Positions 52,317 through 59,789 of a stretch of 64,000 nucleotides of DNA are shown in pieces (position 1 is the stretch's first letter; each line of letters opens with the position of its first letter). Below the pieces are notes generated by a model, which was not told the origin of the DNA, did not search any database, and saw only the letters and a program-made list of their open reading frames with translations. The stretch comes from an uncultured Collinsella sp. (GTDB taxonomy: Bacteria > Actinomycetota > Coriobacteriia > Coriobacteriales > Coriobacteriaceae): positions 62,001-126,000 of the forward strand of contig CATZLI010000004.1 in NCBI GenBank assembly GCA_958421275.1. Direction: 5' to 3'. Position numbers and translations under genes: made by a program.

Positions 52317-52529
52317 TTATTTTCGTCAATATATATAAGGAGTGCAAGGGATTTTCGCCAAAGGCGCGCGCTTGCCGGAACGATTTTCGCCGGCGGCGTG
52401 AACGGCGTGGGCGAAATCGCCGGGCATCCCGCTCTGGAGCAGGCGCATCGAATGGGCATGGAAATCTAGGCGCGGCTTAGCTGCGCGAAAGCAGTTTGTA
52501 CTCAAAACCATCGACAGGAGGAATCAAAC
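52317..52529 (+). other. Gap with a possible oxidoreductase C-terminal remnant
   Basis: 52345-52469 reads in one frame as a protein-like end, ALAGTIFAGGVNGVGEIAGH then PALEQAHRMGMEI and a stop, without a start or ribosome site. It may be the tail of a lost gene. The rest is the leader of the CMD-cupin gene. Confidence 0.35.
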
Positions 52530-53294
52530 ATGACGATTAAGCAGACAGCGGGCAGGGATGCCCTGGGGGACTTTGCCCCCAAATTTGCGCAGCTCAATGA
52601 CGATGTGCTGTTCGGCGAGGTATGGAGTCGAGAAGACGGGCTTTCCCTTCGAGATCGCAGCATAGTGACGGTGGTTGCCCTAATGGCGCAGGGCCTGACG
52701 GACTCTTCGTTTCAATATCATCTGATGTCCGCAAAGAACAATGGCGTGACCAGGGCTGAGATAGCGGAAATCCTTACGCATGCGGCGTTTTATGCGGGAT
52801 GGCCCAAGGCGTGGGCGGCCTTTCGCATGGCGAAGGAGGTCTGGGCGGATGACAATGCCGCTGATGCAAGAGCTAAGCATCAAAACGAGATGGCCTTTCC
52901 CATCGGTGCCCCCAACGACGCATTTGCGAAGTACTTTATCGGGCAAAGCTACCTCGCGCCCCTTTCCACCGAGCAGGTCGGCATTTACAACGTTACGTTC
53001 GAGCCGGGCTGCCGCAACAACTGGCACACCCATCACGCCAAAAGCGGCGGCGGGCAGATCCTCGTCTGCGTGGCTGGTCGAGGGCTTTATCAGGAATGGG
53101 GCAAACCGGCACAGGAGCTGTGCCCTGGCGATGTAGTAAATATTCCCGCGGGCGTAAAGCACTGGCACGGTGCGGCGCCCGACAGCTGGTTCTCCCATCT
53201 CGCGATGGAGGTTCCGGGCGAGAAGGCCTCCAACGAGTGGTTGGAGCCCGTGAATGACGAGCAGTACCTTAAAGCGACTGACAAGGAGGCTTAG
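52530..53294 (+). CDS. Carboxymuconolactone decarboxylase-like / cupin fusion
   Basis: A 254-residue two-domain protein. Residues about 20-110 form a CMD (AhpD-like) helical domain, with RDRSIVTVVALMAQG and the ITHAAFYAGWPKAW-type stretch; residues about 145-245 form a cupin (WHTHHAKSGGGQILVC metal-binding motif 1 and PGDVVNIPAGVKHWHG motif 2). The CxxC thiol pair of true AhpD peroxidase partners is absent, so it is not a thiol peroxidase. Fusions of this kind are common beside MerR regulators and reductases. AGGAGG is 9 nt before ATG. Confidence 0.88.
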   Translation: MTIKQTAGRDALGDFAPKFAQLNDDVLFGEVWSREDGLSLRDRSIVTVVALMAQGLTDSSFQYHLMSAKNNGVTRAEIAEILTHAAFYAGWPKAWAAFRMAKEVWADDNAADARAKHQNEMAFPIGAPNDAFAKYFIGQSYLAPLSTEQVGIYNVTFEPGCRNNWHTHHAKSGGGQILVCVAGRGLYQEWGKPAQELCPGDVVNIPAGVKHWHGAAPDSWFSHLAMEVPGEKASNEWLEPVNDEQYLKATDKEA

Positions 53295-53296
53295 GC

Positions 53297-54268
53297 ATGG
53301 AGCAGTTGAAACTGACGCAGGAATGGGACAAGGTGTTCCCCAAAAACGACAAGGTTGAGCACAGCAAGGCGACCTTCCACAACCGATACGGCATCACGCT
53401 GGCTGCCGACGTGTACGTGCCTAAGAACGCGGATGGCAAGCTGCCCGCCATCGCTGTTAGCGGCCCGTTTGGCGCTGTGAAGGAGCAGTCCTCCGGTCTG
53501 TATGCGCAGAAAATGGCGGAGCTGGGCTTTTTCGCAATTGCCTTTGACCCGTCCTATACCGGCGAGAGCGGCGGTACACCCCGCCATGTAGCATCGCCGG
53601 ACATCAACACCGAGGACTTCTGCGCAGCGGTGGATTTCCTCTCTGTGCAGGAAAGCGTTGACCCGGAGCGTATCGGCATCATCGGTATCTGCGGTTGGGG
53701 CGGCATGGCAGTCAATGCGGCGGCCATAGACACCCGTATCAAAGCTACCGCGGCTATGACCATGTACGATATGACCCGCGTGACCGCAAACGGCTATTTT
53801 GACGCCGAGGATTCCGAGCAGGCGCGCTTTGAAAAGCGGAAAGCGCTGAACGCGCAGCGCACCGAGGACTATAAAAACGGCAGCTATGCGCTGGCGGGCG
53901 GCGTGGTCGATCCGCTACCGGAGGATGCGCCGCAGTTTGTAGCGGACTATAACGCCTACTACAAAACTCCGCGAGGCTATCATCCCCGCAGCCTGAACTC
54001 CAACGGTGGCTGGAATGTGACGTCCTCGCTGTCGTTTTTGAATATGCCGATTTTGCAATATAGCGGCGAAATCCGCTCAGCTGTGTTGCTGGTGCATGGC
54101 GAGAAGGCGCACTCCCGCTATTTCAGCGAAACCACGTACGGCAAGCTGACGGGGGACAACAAGGAATTGCTCATTATCCCTGGTGCCAGCCACACCGACC
54201 TTTACGATCAGATGGACATCATTCCGTTTGGAAAGCTGAAGGCATTCTTTGAGGAATACCTGAAATAA
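53297..54268 (+). CDS. Alpha/beta hydrolase, dienelactone-hydrolase-like
   Basis: A 323-residue alpha/beta hydrolase. The nucleophile elbow reads GICGWGG, so cysteine replaces the usual serine, as in dienelactone hydrolases. Oxyanion-type GPFGAVKEQ lies near residue 55, DPSYTGESGG near 95, and the C-terminal His is in GASHTDLYD. No signal peptide. Starts 2 bp after the CMD-cupin stop, so the two are co-translated. It is more AT-leaning than core genes. Substrate unknown. Confidence 0.87.
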   Translation: MEQLKLTQEWDKVFPKNDKVEHSKATFHNRYGITLAADVYVPKNADGKLPAIAVSGPFGAVKEQSSGLYAQKMAELGFFAIAFDPSYTGESGGTPRHVASPDINTEDFCAAVDFLSVQESVDPERIGIIGICGWGGMAVNAAAIDTRIKATAAMTMYDMTRVTANGYFDAEDSEQARFEKRKALNAQRTEDYKNGSYALAGGVVDPLPEDAPQFVADYNAYYKTPRGYHPRSLNSNGGWNVTSSLSFLNMPILQYSGEIRSAVLLVHGEKAHSRYFSETTYGKLTGDNKELLIIPGASHTDLYDQMDIIPFGKLKAFFEEYLK

Positions 54269-54416
54269 GGCGTGCCTTGATTTAATGGCAAGTCTCCAGC
54301 AACGATTCTTCTAAAGAGTGGGAGTAGCTGAAACGAGGCGATTGAATAACTCCATCTGTTTTGGTTAAAACAAAAAAATATGCCGCGCGCCTGCGGCATA
54401 AAGGAGGGAGATTTCT

Positions 54417-54947
54417 ATGAAAATCGTTGTATTGAGCGGCAGCCCGCGCAAGGGCGCCAATACCGACACCATGGTCGAGGCGTTTGCCGAGACCGCGCGC
54501 GAGGGCGGCAATACGGTCGAGGTCATCCGCGTTGCAGGCAAAAAGATCGCCGGCTGCTTGGGATGCCAGTACTGTTTCGCCCATGAGGGCACCTGTGTGC
54601 AGAAGGATGACATGGCCGATATGATCGAGTCGCTGAAAGGCGCCGACATGGTCGTCTTCGCCTCGCCTATCTACTGGTTCGATATCACTGCGCAGGAGAA
54701 GGCCGCCATCGACCGCCTGTACGCCTTCGGTGCTACGGGCTTCCCGTTCACCAAGACGGCCCTTTTGCTCGATAGCCACAGCGAGGGCGTCTATGATGCG
54801 GCAATCGCTATGTACAAGTCGACCTGCGCGTACTGCAAGTGGGAGGACCAGGGCATTGTCACCATCAGCGGTATGACCGAGCGCGACAGCATGGCCTCCT
54901 CGCCCAAGTTGGAAGGGGTGCGAGAGCTCGCTCGCAAGCTTGCCTAA
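54417..54947 (+). CDS. Flavodoxin-fold NAD(P)H-dependent FMN reductase (iron-sulfur flavoprotein type)
   Basis: A 176-residue protein with the FMN loop SGSPRKGANTDTM at the N-terminus and a cysteine pair region CLGCQYCFAHEGTC typical of iron-sulfur flavoproteins and related NADPH:FMN reductases. The SPIYWFDITAQEKAAIDR segment is the second FMN contact. AAAGGAGGG precedes ATG. Third gene of the MerR-linked cluster, 148 bp after the hydrolase, ending at a strong terminator. Confidence 0.88.
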   Translation: MKIVVLSGSPRKGANTDTMVEAFAETAREGGNTVEVIRVAGKKIAGCLGCQYCFAHEGTCVQKDDMADMIESLKGADMVVFASPIYWFDITAQEKAAIDRLYAFGATGFPFTKTALLLDSHSEGVYDAAIAMYKSTCAYCKWEDQGIVTISGMTERDSMASSPKLEGVRELARKLA

Positions 54948-55015
54948 GGACAAGAAGAACGCATGGAAACTAGCGCTAGCGGAAGTGCGTGAGAGTGCTC
55001 TTCTTCGAGCAAATG

Positions 55016-55072
55016 GTAAAAGAAAGGACCCCGGAGTGCAGCTAATCGCGCCCCGGGGCCCTTTCTTTTACG
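55016..55072. terminator. Bidirectional terminator
   Basis: GTAAAAGAAAGG..CCCCGG pairs with CCGGGG..CCTTTCTTTTAC around a 20-nt loop. T-rich on both strands, so it can end the flavoprotein gene and the convergent topoisomerase gene. Confidence 0.88.
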
Positions 55073-55113
55073 GATTTGTGGCGGTACGACTCCCGCGGTT
55101 TTAACCAATCGCG

Positions 55114-57354
55114 TTAGTCAAACAAACTCGGCATGTCGTTTTCTTTCATGAGGGCACCGGCGGAGGGCAGACTCTGCGCAGTGAACTTTTCGGCCGAGAC
55201 GCCGGCGCCAAGGATTTCCTCGGTCGTGCCGACGGTGGTGACCGAGCGGCCCTTCTTGGCCGTAAAGGCCTGGACGCCCTGCGTGTTGGTGGTCGTCTTG
55301 GTCTTGAGCAGCGACGTGTTGAAGTTCATCAAACGATAGTCGCTCGAGACCAGCGCGATGTCGCGGTCCTCCTTGAGCACCTGGGCATACAGCAGCTTGC
55401 TGCCACCGTAGATGGCGTTCTTGAGACGCTTACGGTTGGTCTTGGTGACGTATCCAGAAAGCGCGACGCGCACCACGCGGCCGTTCTCAAAGACGAACAG
55501 CACGTCGGCCTTGTAGTCCTCGGGGTCGATGACCCAGATCACGCTCTCGTCGGGTTCCATCTCGAGGTCGGTGGGCAGGTACGAGCCCAGCTGGGCCGAC
55601 TTGGTGTCCTCAAACGCCGCAACCTTGCACTTGTATACCTGGCTCTTGTTGGTAAAGACCAGCAGCTCGTGGGTGTTGGAGGACGGGAATTCGATAAAGG
55701 GTTTGTCGCCGTCCTTGTACTTGAGCGTGGTGGCCTTTTTGAGCACGCGGTCCGTCATCTTTTTGAGATAGCCATCGCGCGAGAGCATGATGGTGACCGG
55801 GTACTCCTCGACCTCGGGCTCCAGGCTTACCTCGATAACCTCATGGGGCTCGATCCTGCCCGTGCGGCGCGGCATCACGTACTTCTTGTTGACCGCGGCC
55901 AGCTCGTCGCTGATGACCTTCTTGATGTTCTCCTCGCTGGAGAGGATCTCCTCAAGCTCGGCAATCTCGCCCTCAAGCTTGGCAATGTCCTTGGTGCGGT
56001 TGAGGATGTACTCCTCGTTGATGTTGCGGAGCTTGAGCTCGGCAACAAACTCGGCCTGGGTCTCGTCGATGTCGAAACCCTTCATAAGGTTGGGCACGAC
56101 CTCGGCTTCGAGCTTGGTGCCGCGGATGATGGCGATGGCCTTGTCGATGTCGAGCAAAATCGCCTCGAGGCCGTGCAGCAAGTGCAGACGCTCGGACTTT
56201 TTGCCCAGGTCAAAGTTAATGCGGCGACGCGTGGACTCAATACGCCACTTGACCCACTCGTGCAGAATCTGGCGCACGCCCATAACACGGGGATAGCCGT
56301 CGACCAGTACGTTAAAGTTGCACGAGAACGAATCCTGCAGCGTGGTCGAGCGATAGAGCTTGGCCATGAGCTTGTCGGGGTCGACGCCGCGCTTAAGGTC
56401 GATGGCGATGCGCAGACCCGACAGGTCGGTCTCGTCGCGGATGTCGGCGATCTCTTTGACTTTGCCCTCTTTGGAGAGCTTGACGATGCGCTCGATGATG
56501 ACATCGGTCTTGGTGGTGTAGGGGATCTCGTAGACCTCGATGATGCGTTCTTCGGGAATCCAGCGCCAGCGGGAGCGGATCTGGAAGCTGCCAAGGCCGG
56601 TCTCGACAATCTTTTCCATCTCCTCGCGGCGGTAGATGATTTCGCCGCCGGTCGAGAAGTCGGGCATGGGCATGTACTCGAGCAGGTCGCAGTCGGGGTC
56701 CTGCAAGTAGTGCATGGTGGCAGTGCAGACCTCGTTGAGGTTGAAGCCGCAGATGTCGGACGCCATGGCGACGCCGATGCCCTTGTTGGCCGAGACAAGG
56801 ATGTTGGGGAACGTGGTGGGCAGCAGGCGCGGCTCCTTCATGGCGCCGTCGTAGCTGTCAACGAAGTCGACCGGGTCCTTGTCGATGTCCTTGAAGATCT
56901 CGGCGCTGATGGGGGAGAGCTTGGCCTCGGTATAACGCGAGGCGGCGTAGCTCAGATCGCCCGAATAGTACTTGCCAAAGTTGCCCTTCGACTCAACGAA
57001 CGGCGCGAGCAGCGCTTCGTTGCCCGTCGCCAGGCGCACCATCGTCTCGTAGATCGCGGCGTCGCCGTGTGGGTTGAGCTTCATGGTCTGGCCCACGATG
57101 TTGGCGCTCTTCTGGCGCTCGCCCTTGAGCAGACCCATTTTGTACATGGTGTAGAGCAGCTTGCGGTGCGAGGGCTTAAAGCCGTCGATCTCGGGGAACG
57201 CACGCGAGACGTTGACGCTCATAGCGTAGGGCATGTAGTTGACCTCGAGCGTCTGCGTGATCGGCTGGTCGGTGACCTCGGAGTGCAGGCCGATGACGTT
57301 CTCGGCGTTAACCTGCTTTTTCTTTGGCTGGTTCTTCGTCTTCTTCTTTGCCAC
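55114..57354 (-). CDS. Type II topoisomerase subunit A (GyrA/ParC paralogue)
   Basis: The DNA-cleaving subunit of a type II topoisomerase. At 746 residues it is nearer ParC than GyrA. The catalytic Tyr141 is in AASRYTEAKL; the recognition helix reads HGDAAIYETMVRL, where the position of E. coli GyrA Ser83 is Ala99 and that of Asp87 is Glu103. A coiled coil (about 430-485, EGEIAELEEIL) and a C-terminal beta-propeller with weak, degenerate blades follow. The N-terminus is a Lys-rich tail. It lies 45 bp after its subunit B gene, in the same direction. The chromosomal gyrAB is not in this window. Confidence 0.9.
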   Translation of the reverse strand: MAKKKTKNQPKKKQVNAENVIGLHSEVTDQPITQTLEVNYMPYAMSVNVSRAFPEIDGFKPSHRKLLYTMYKMGLLKGERQKSANIVGQTMKLNPHGDAAIYETMVRLATGNEALLAPFVESKGNFGKYYSGDLSYAASRYTEAKLSPISAEIFKDIDKDPVDFVDSYDGAMKEPRLLPTTFPNILVSANKGIGVAMASDICGFNLNEVCTATMHYLQDPDCDLLEYMPMPDFSTGGEIIYRREEMEKIVETGLGSFQIRSRWRWIPEERIIEVYEIPYTTKTDVIIERIVKLSKEGKVKEIADIRDETDLSGLRIAIDLKRGVDPDKLMAKLYRSTTLQDSFSCNFNVLVDGYPRVMGVRQILHEWVKWRIESTRRRINFDLGKKSERLHLLHGLEAILLDIDKAIAIIRGTKLEAEVVPNLMKGFDIDETQAEFVAELKLRNINEEYILNRTKDIAKLEGEIAELEEILSSEENIKKVISDELAAVNKKYVMPRRTGRIEPHEVIEVSLEPEVEEYPVTIMLSRDGYLKKMTDRVLKKATTLKYKDGDKPFIEFPSSNTHELLVFTNKSQVYKCKVAAFEDTKSAQLGSYLPTDLEMEPDESVIWVIDPEDYKADVLFVFENGRVVRVALSGYVTKTNRKRLKNAIYGGSKLLYAQVLKEDRDIALVSSDYRLMNFNTSLLKTKTTTNTQGVQAFTAKKGRSVTTVGTTEEILGAGVSAEKFTAQSLPSAGALMKENDMPSLFD

Positions 57355-57399
57355 GATTTCCTCTTGAACTTCTTATGGGCCGTCGTTATCGATTTGCTG

Positions 57400-59397
57400 C
57401 TATTGCAAGTCCAGCTGGTCCAGGTATTCCTTGCCGTGCTCGGAGATATGGCGCTTGCGGCCTGCCTCGTCGTTGCCCAGCAAAAGGTTGAACATGGTTT
57501 CCATCTTGGTGACGTCCTCGGGCTCCACCTTGATCAGGCGACGTGTCTCGGGGTTCATGGTGGTGAGCCACATCATGTCCGGATCGTTCTCACCAAGACC
57601 CTTGGAACGGTTGATGGAGCACTTCTGGTCGCCGATTTCTTTGAGGATGCCGTTCTTCTCGAGCTCGGTGTAGGCAAAGTAGGTCTTCTCTTTGCAGTTG
57701 ATCTCGTAGAGCGGCGACTCGGCGATATACACGTAGCCCTCGTCGATAAGTGTGGGCACCAGGCGGTAGAGCATGGTGAGCACGAGCGTGCGAATGTGAT
57801 AACCGTCGACGTCGGCGTCCGTACAGATGATGACTTTGTTCCAGTTGAGGTTGTCCAGGTCAAAGGCGCCCAGGTTCTTGATGCGCTTGTCTTTGATCTC
57901 CACGCCACAGCCCAGCACGCGCATGAGGTCCATGATGATGTCGGACTTAAAGATGCGCGGATAGTCCTCCTTCAGGCAGTTGAGGATCTTACCGCGGACG
58001 GGCATAACGCCCTGGAACTCGGCGTCGCGCGAGGTGCGAATGGCGCCTGCTGCCGAGTCGCCCTCTACGATGTAGATCTCGCGACGGCTCTTGTCCTTGG
58101 AGCGGCAGTCGATGAATTTCTGCACGCGGTTGGCCATGTCGGTCTTCTGCTGCAGGTTGGTCTTGATACTCTGGCGCGTCTTCTCGGCATTCTCGCGCGA
58201 GCGCTTGTTGATGAGCACCTGTTCCATGATCTTATTGGCGGCGTCTTTGTTCTCGATCAGGTAGGTCGAGAGGCGCTCCTTAAAGAAGGCCGTCATGGCC
58301 TGCTGGATAAAGCGGTTATTGATGGCCTTCTTAGTCTGGTTTTCGTAGGACGTCTGGGTGGAGAAACAGTTGGTTACCAGCACCAGACAGTCCTGGACGT
58401 CCTGCCACTTAATGCCGCTTTCGTTTTTGTTGTATTTGCCCTGTTGCTTAATGTAGGCATCGATGGCGCTGGTCAGAGCGCTACGGGCCGCCTTCTCGGG
58501 TGAGCCGCCGTTCTCGAGCCACGATGAGTTGTGGTAGTACTCCTGCATCATGAAGGTGCGAGAGAAGCACATGCATGCGGTGATTTTTACGTTGTAGTCG
58601 GGCAGGTCTTCGCGGTCGCGACCGCGACGGTCGGCCTCGATAAAGAAGGGCTCGGTAAGGTAGTCGGTACCGACCTTCTCGAGCACATAGTCTTCGATGC
58701 CCTTGGGATAGCAGAAGTCCTTTTCGGAGAACTCGCCATCGTCGCCCTCGATGCGCAGGCGGAAGGTCACGTTGGCGTTGACCACGGCCTGGCGGCGCAT
58801 GGTCTCGCGATACCAATCGTGGGGAATGCTGATGGAGGTAAAGACCTCAAGATCGGGGCGCCACTTGATGGTGGTGCCGGTGCGGTTCTCGTCGCTGGGC
58901 TCAATCTCGAGTGCCTTCTTCTTGGCGCCGACAACCTTGCCCTTCTTAAAGTGCAGGGAGTACTTGTTGCCGTCGCGCCAAACCGTGACGTCCATGTACT
59001 CGGAGGCGTACTGGGTCGCGCACGAGCCTAGGCCGTTGGTGCCGAGCGAGAAGTCGTAGTCGCCGCCCTGGTTGTTGTTGTACTTGCCGCCGGCGTAGAG
59101 CTCGCAAAAGACGAGCTCCCAGTTAAAGCGCTTCTCGGAGGGGTTCCAGTCGAGCGGGCAGCCGCGGCCGTTGTCCTCTACCTGAATGGAACCATCGCGA
59201 AAGGCGGTAAGGGTGATGAGCTTGCCGTAGCCCTGGCGCGCCTCGTCAACGGCGTTGGACAGGATCTCGAAGGCAGCATGCGCGCAGCCGTCGAGTCCGT
59301 CCGAGCCAAAGATGACGGCGGGGCGCAGGCGTACGCGCTCCTCGTCCTTGAGCTGGCGGATGCTGTCGTTACCATAGTTTGCGGTGTTTTTTGCCAT
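57400..59397 (-). CDS. Type II topoisomerase subunit B (GyrB/ParE paralogue)
   Basis: The ATPase subunit, 665 residues. GHKL motifs: Glu44 and Asn48 in FEILSNAVDEA, EDNGRG at 74-79 and TNGLGSCAT at 120-128 (GxxGxG-type lid). TOPRIM: EGDSAAG and DADVDG. The signature differs from canonical GyrB (for example LDGCAHAAFE instead of LHHLVYEV) and matches the extra topoisomerase pair found in Clostridia and Coriobacteria. The start is set by AAAGGAG about 18 nt upstream plus a nearer GAGAG; both are weak in spacing. Confidence 0.9.
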   Translation of the reverse strand: MAKNTANYGNDSIRQLKDEERVRLRPAVIFGSDGLDGCAHAAFEILSNAVDEARQGYGKLITLTAFRDGSIQVEDNGRGCPLDWNPSEKRFNWELVFCELYAGGKYNNNQGGDYDFSLGTNGLGSCATQYASEYMDVTVWRDGNKYSLHFKKGKVVGAKKKALEIEPSDENRTGTTIKWRPDLEVFTSISIPHDWYRETMRRQAVVNANVTFRLRIEGDDGEFSEKDFCYPKGIEDYVLEKVGTDYLTEPFFIEADRRGRDREDLPDYNVKITACMCFSRTFMMQEYYHNSSWLENGGSPEKAARSALTSAIDAYIKQQGKYNKNESGIKWQDVQDCLVLVTNCFSTQTSYENQTKKAINNRFIQQAMTAFFKERLSTYLIENKDAANKIMEQVLINKRSRENAEKTRQSIKTNLQQKTDMANRVQKFIDCRSKDKSRREIYIVEGDSAAGAIRTSRDAEFQGVMPVRGKILNCLKEDYPRIFKSDIIMDLMRVLGCGVEIKDKRIKNLGAFDLDNLNWNKVIICTDADVDGYHIRTLVLTMLYRLVPTLIDEGYVYIAESPLYEINCKEKTYFAYTELEKNGILKEIGDQKCSINRSKGLGENDPDMMWLTTMNPETRRLIKVEPEDVTKMETMFNLLLGNDEAGRKRHISEHGKEYLDQLDLQ

Positions 59398-59529
59398 ACT
59401 CGCTCTCTCGGTGCTCCTTTGCTGCGTTTAAGTCATATAGATAGTCAAGGTAGCATAGCCCAGCCCATAGGCGATTCCAACCAACACGAAATCCATCGAA
59501 CAATCGTTCGGAGTTCGATGGAGATTCGT

Positions 59530-59566
59530 TTACTCGGACAAAACCGAGTCGGCTCTGTCCGAGTAA
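59530..59566. repeat. 11-bp perfect inverted repeat TTACTCGGACA/TGTCCGAGTAA
   Basis: The arms are separated by 15 bp containing CCGAGTCGGC, itself a palindrome that recurs at about 59756-59765 just before the surface-protein stop. Confidence 0.7.
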
Positions 59567-59582
59567 GTTTGAAGACGGCCGA

Positions 59583-59699
59583 ATGTGTCTTGCTGCGTTT
59601 GCGGTTGGATACGCTGTCGAAGACATGTCGTGCGGATTGTTGGCGAAAAGACGCCGTGCCAAGCTCGAGGCAGAACTCGACTCCTCTGACGACATCTAA
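59583..59699 (+). CDS. Possible 38-residue small protein
   Basis: ATG to TAA encodes a short hydrophobic N-terminus (MCLAAFAVGYAVEDM) followed by a charged tail KRRRAKLEAELDSSDDI, a pattern seen in small membrane-bound peptides. A terminator lies 5 bp after the stop on the same strand, which supports transcription in this direction. There is no clear ribosome site, so the call is tentative. Confidence 0.35.
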   Translation: MCLAAFAVGYAVEDMSCGLLAKRRRAKLEAELDSSDDI

Positions 59700-59704
59700 T
59701 GCGC

Positions 59705-59742
59705 AATGGGCTGGCTCTGGGTATTCAGAACCAGCCCATTTT
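59705..59742 (+). terminator. Terminator downstream of the small open frame
   Basis: AATGGGCTGG pairs with CCAGCCCATT, with a GGCTCTG..CAGAACC inner part, and TTTTG follows. It reads on the plus strand, where only the small frame at 59583 lies upstream. Confidence 0.75.
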
Positions 59743-59789
59743 GATGTTCGATGAGCCGAGTCGGCGTCTCTCACAAAGGTAACTAGGAG

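Noticed and set aside
55669..58503. 944-codon open frame on the plus strand opposite the topoisomerase genes
   Set aside because: Antisense of two strongly supported genes; Leu/Val/Asp-rich low-complexity product, no ribosome site.
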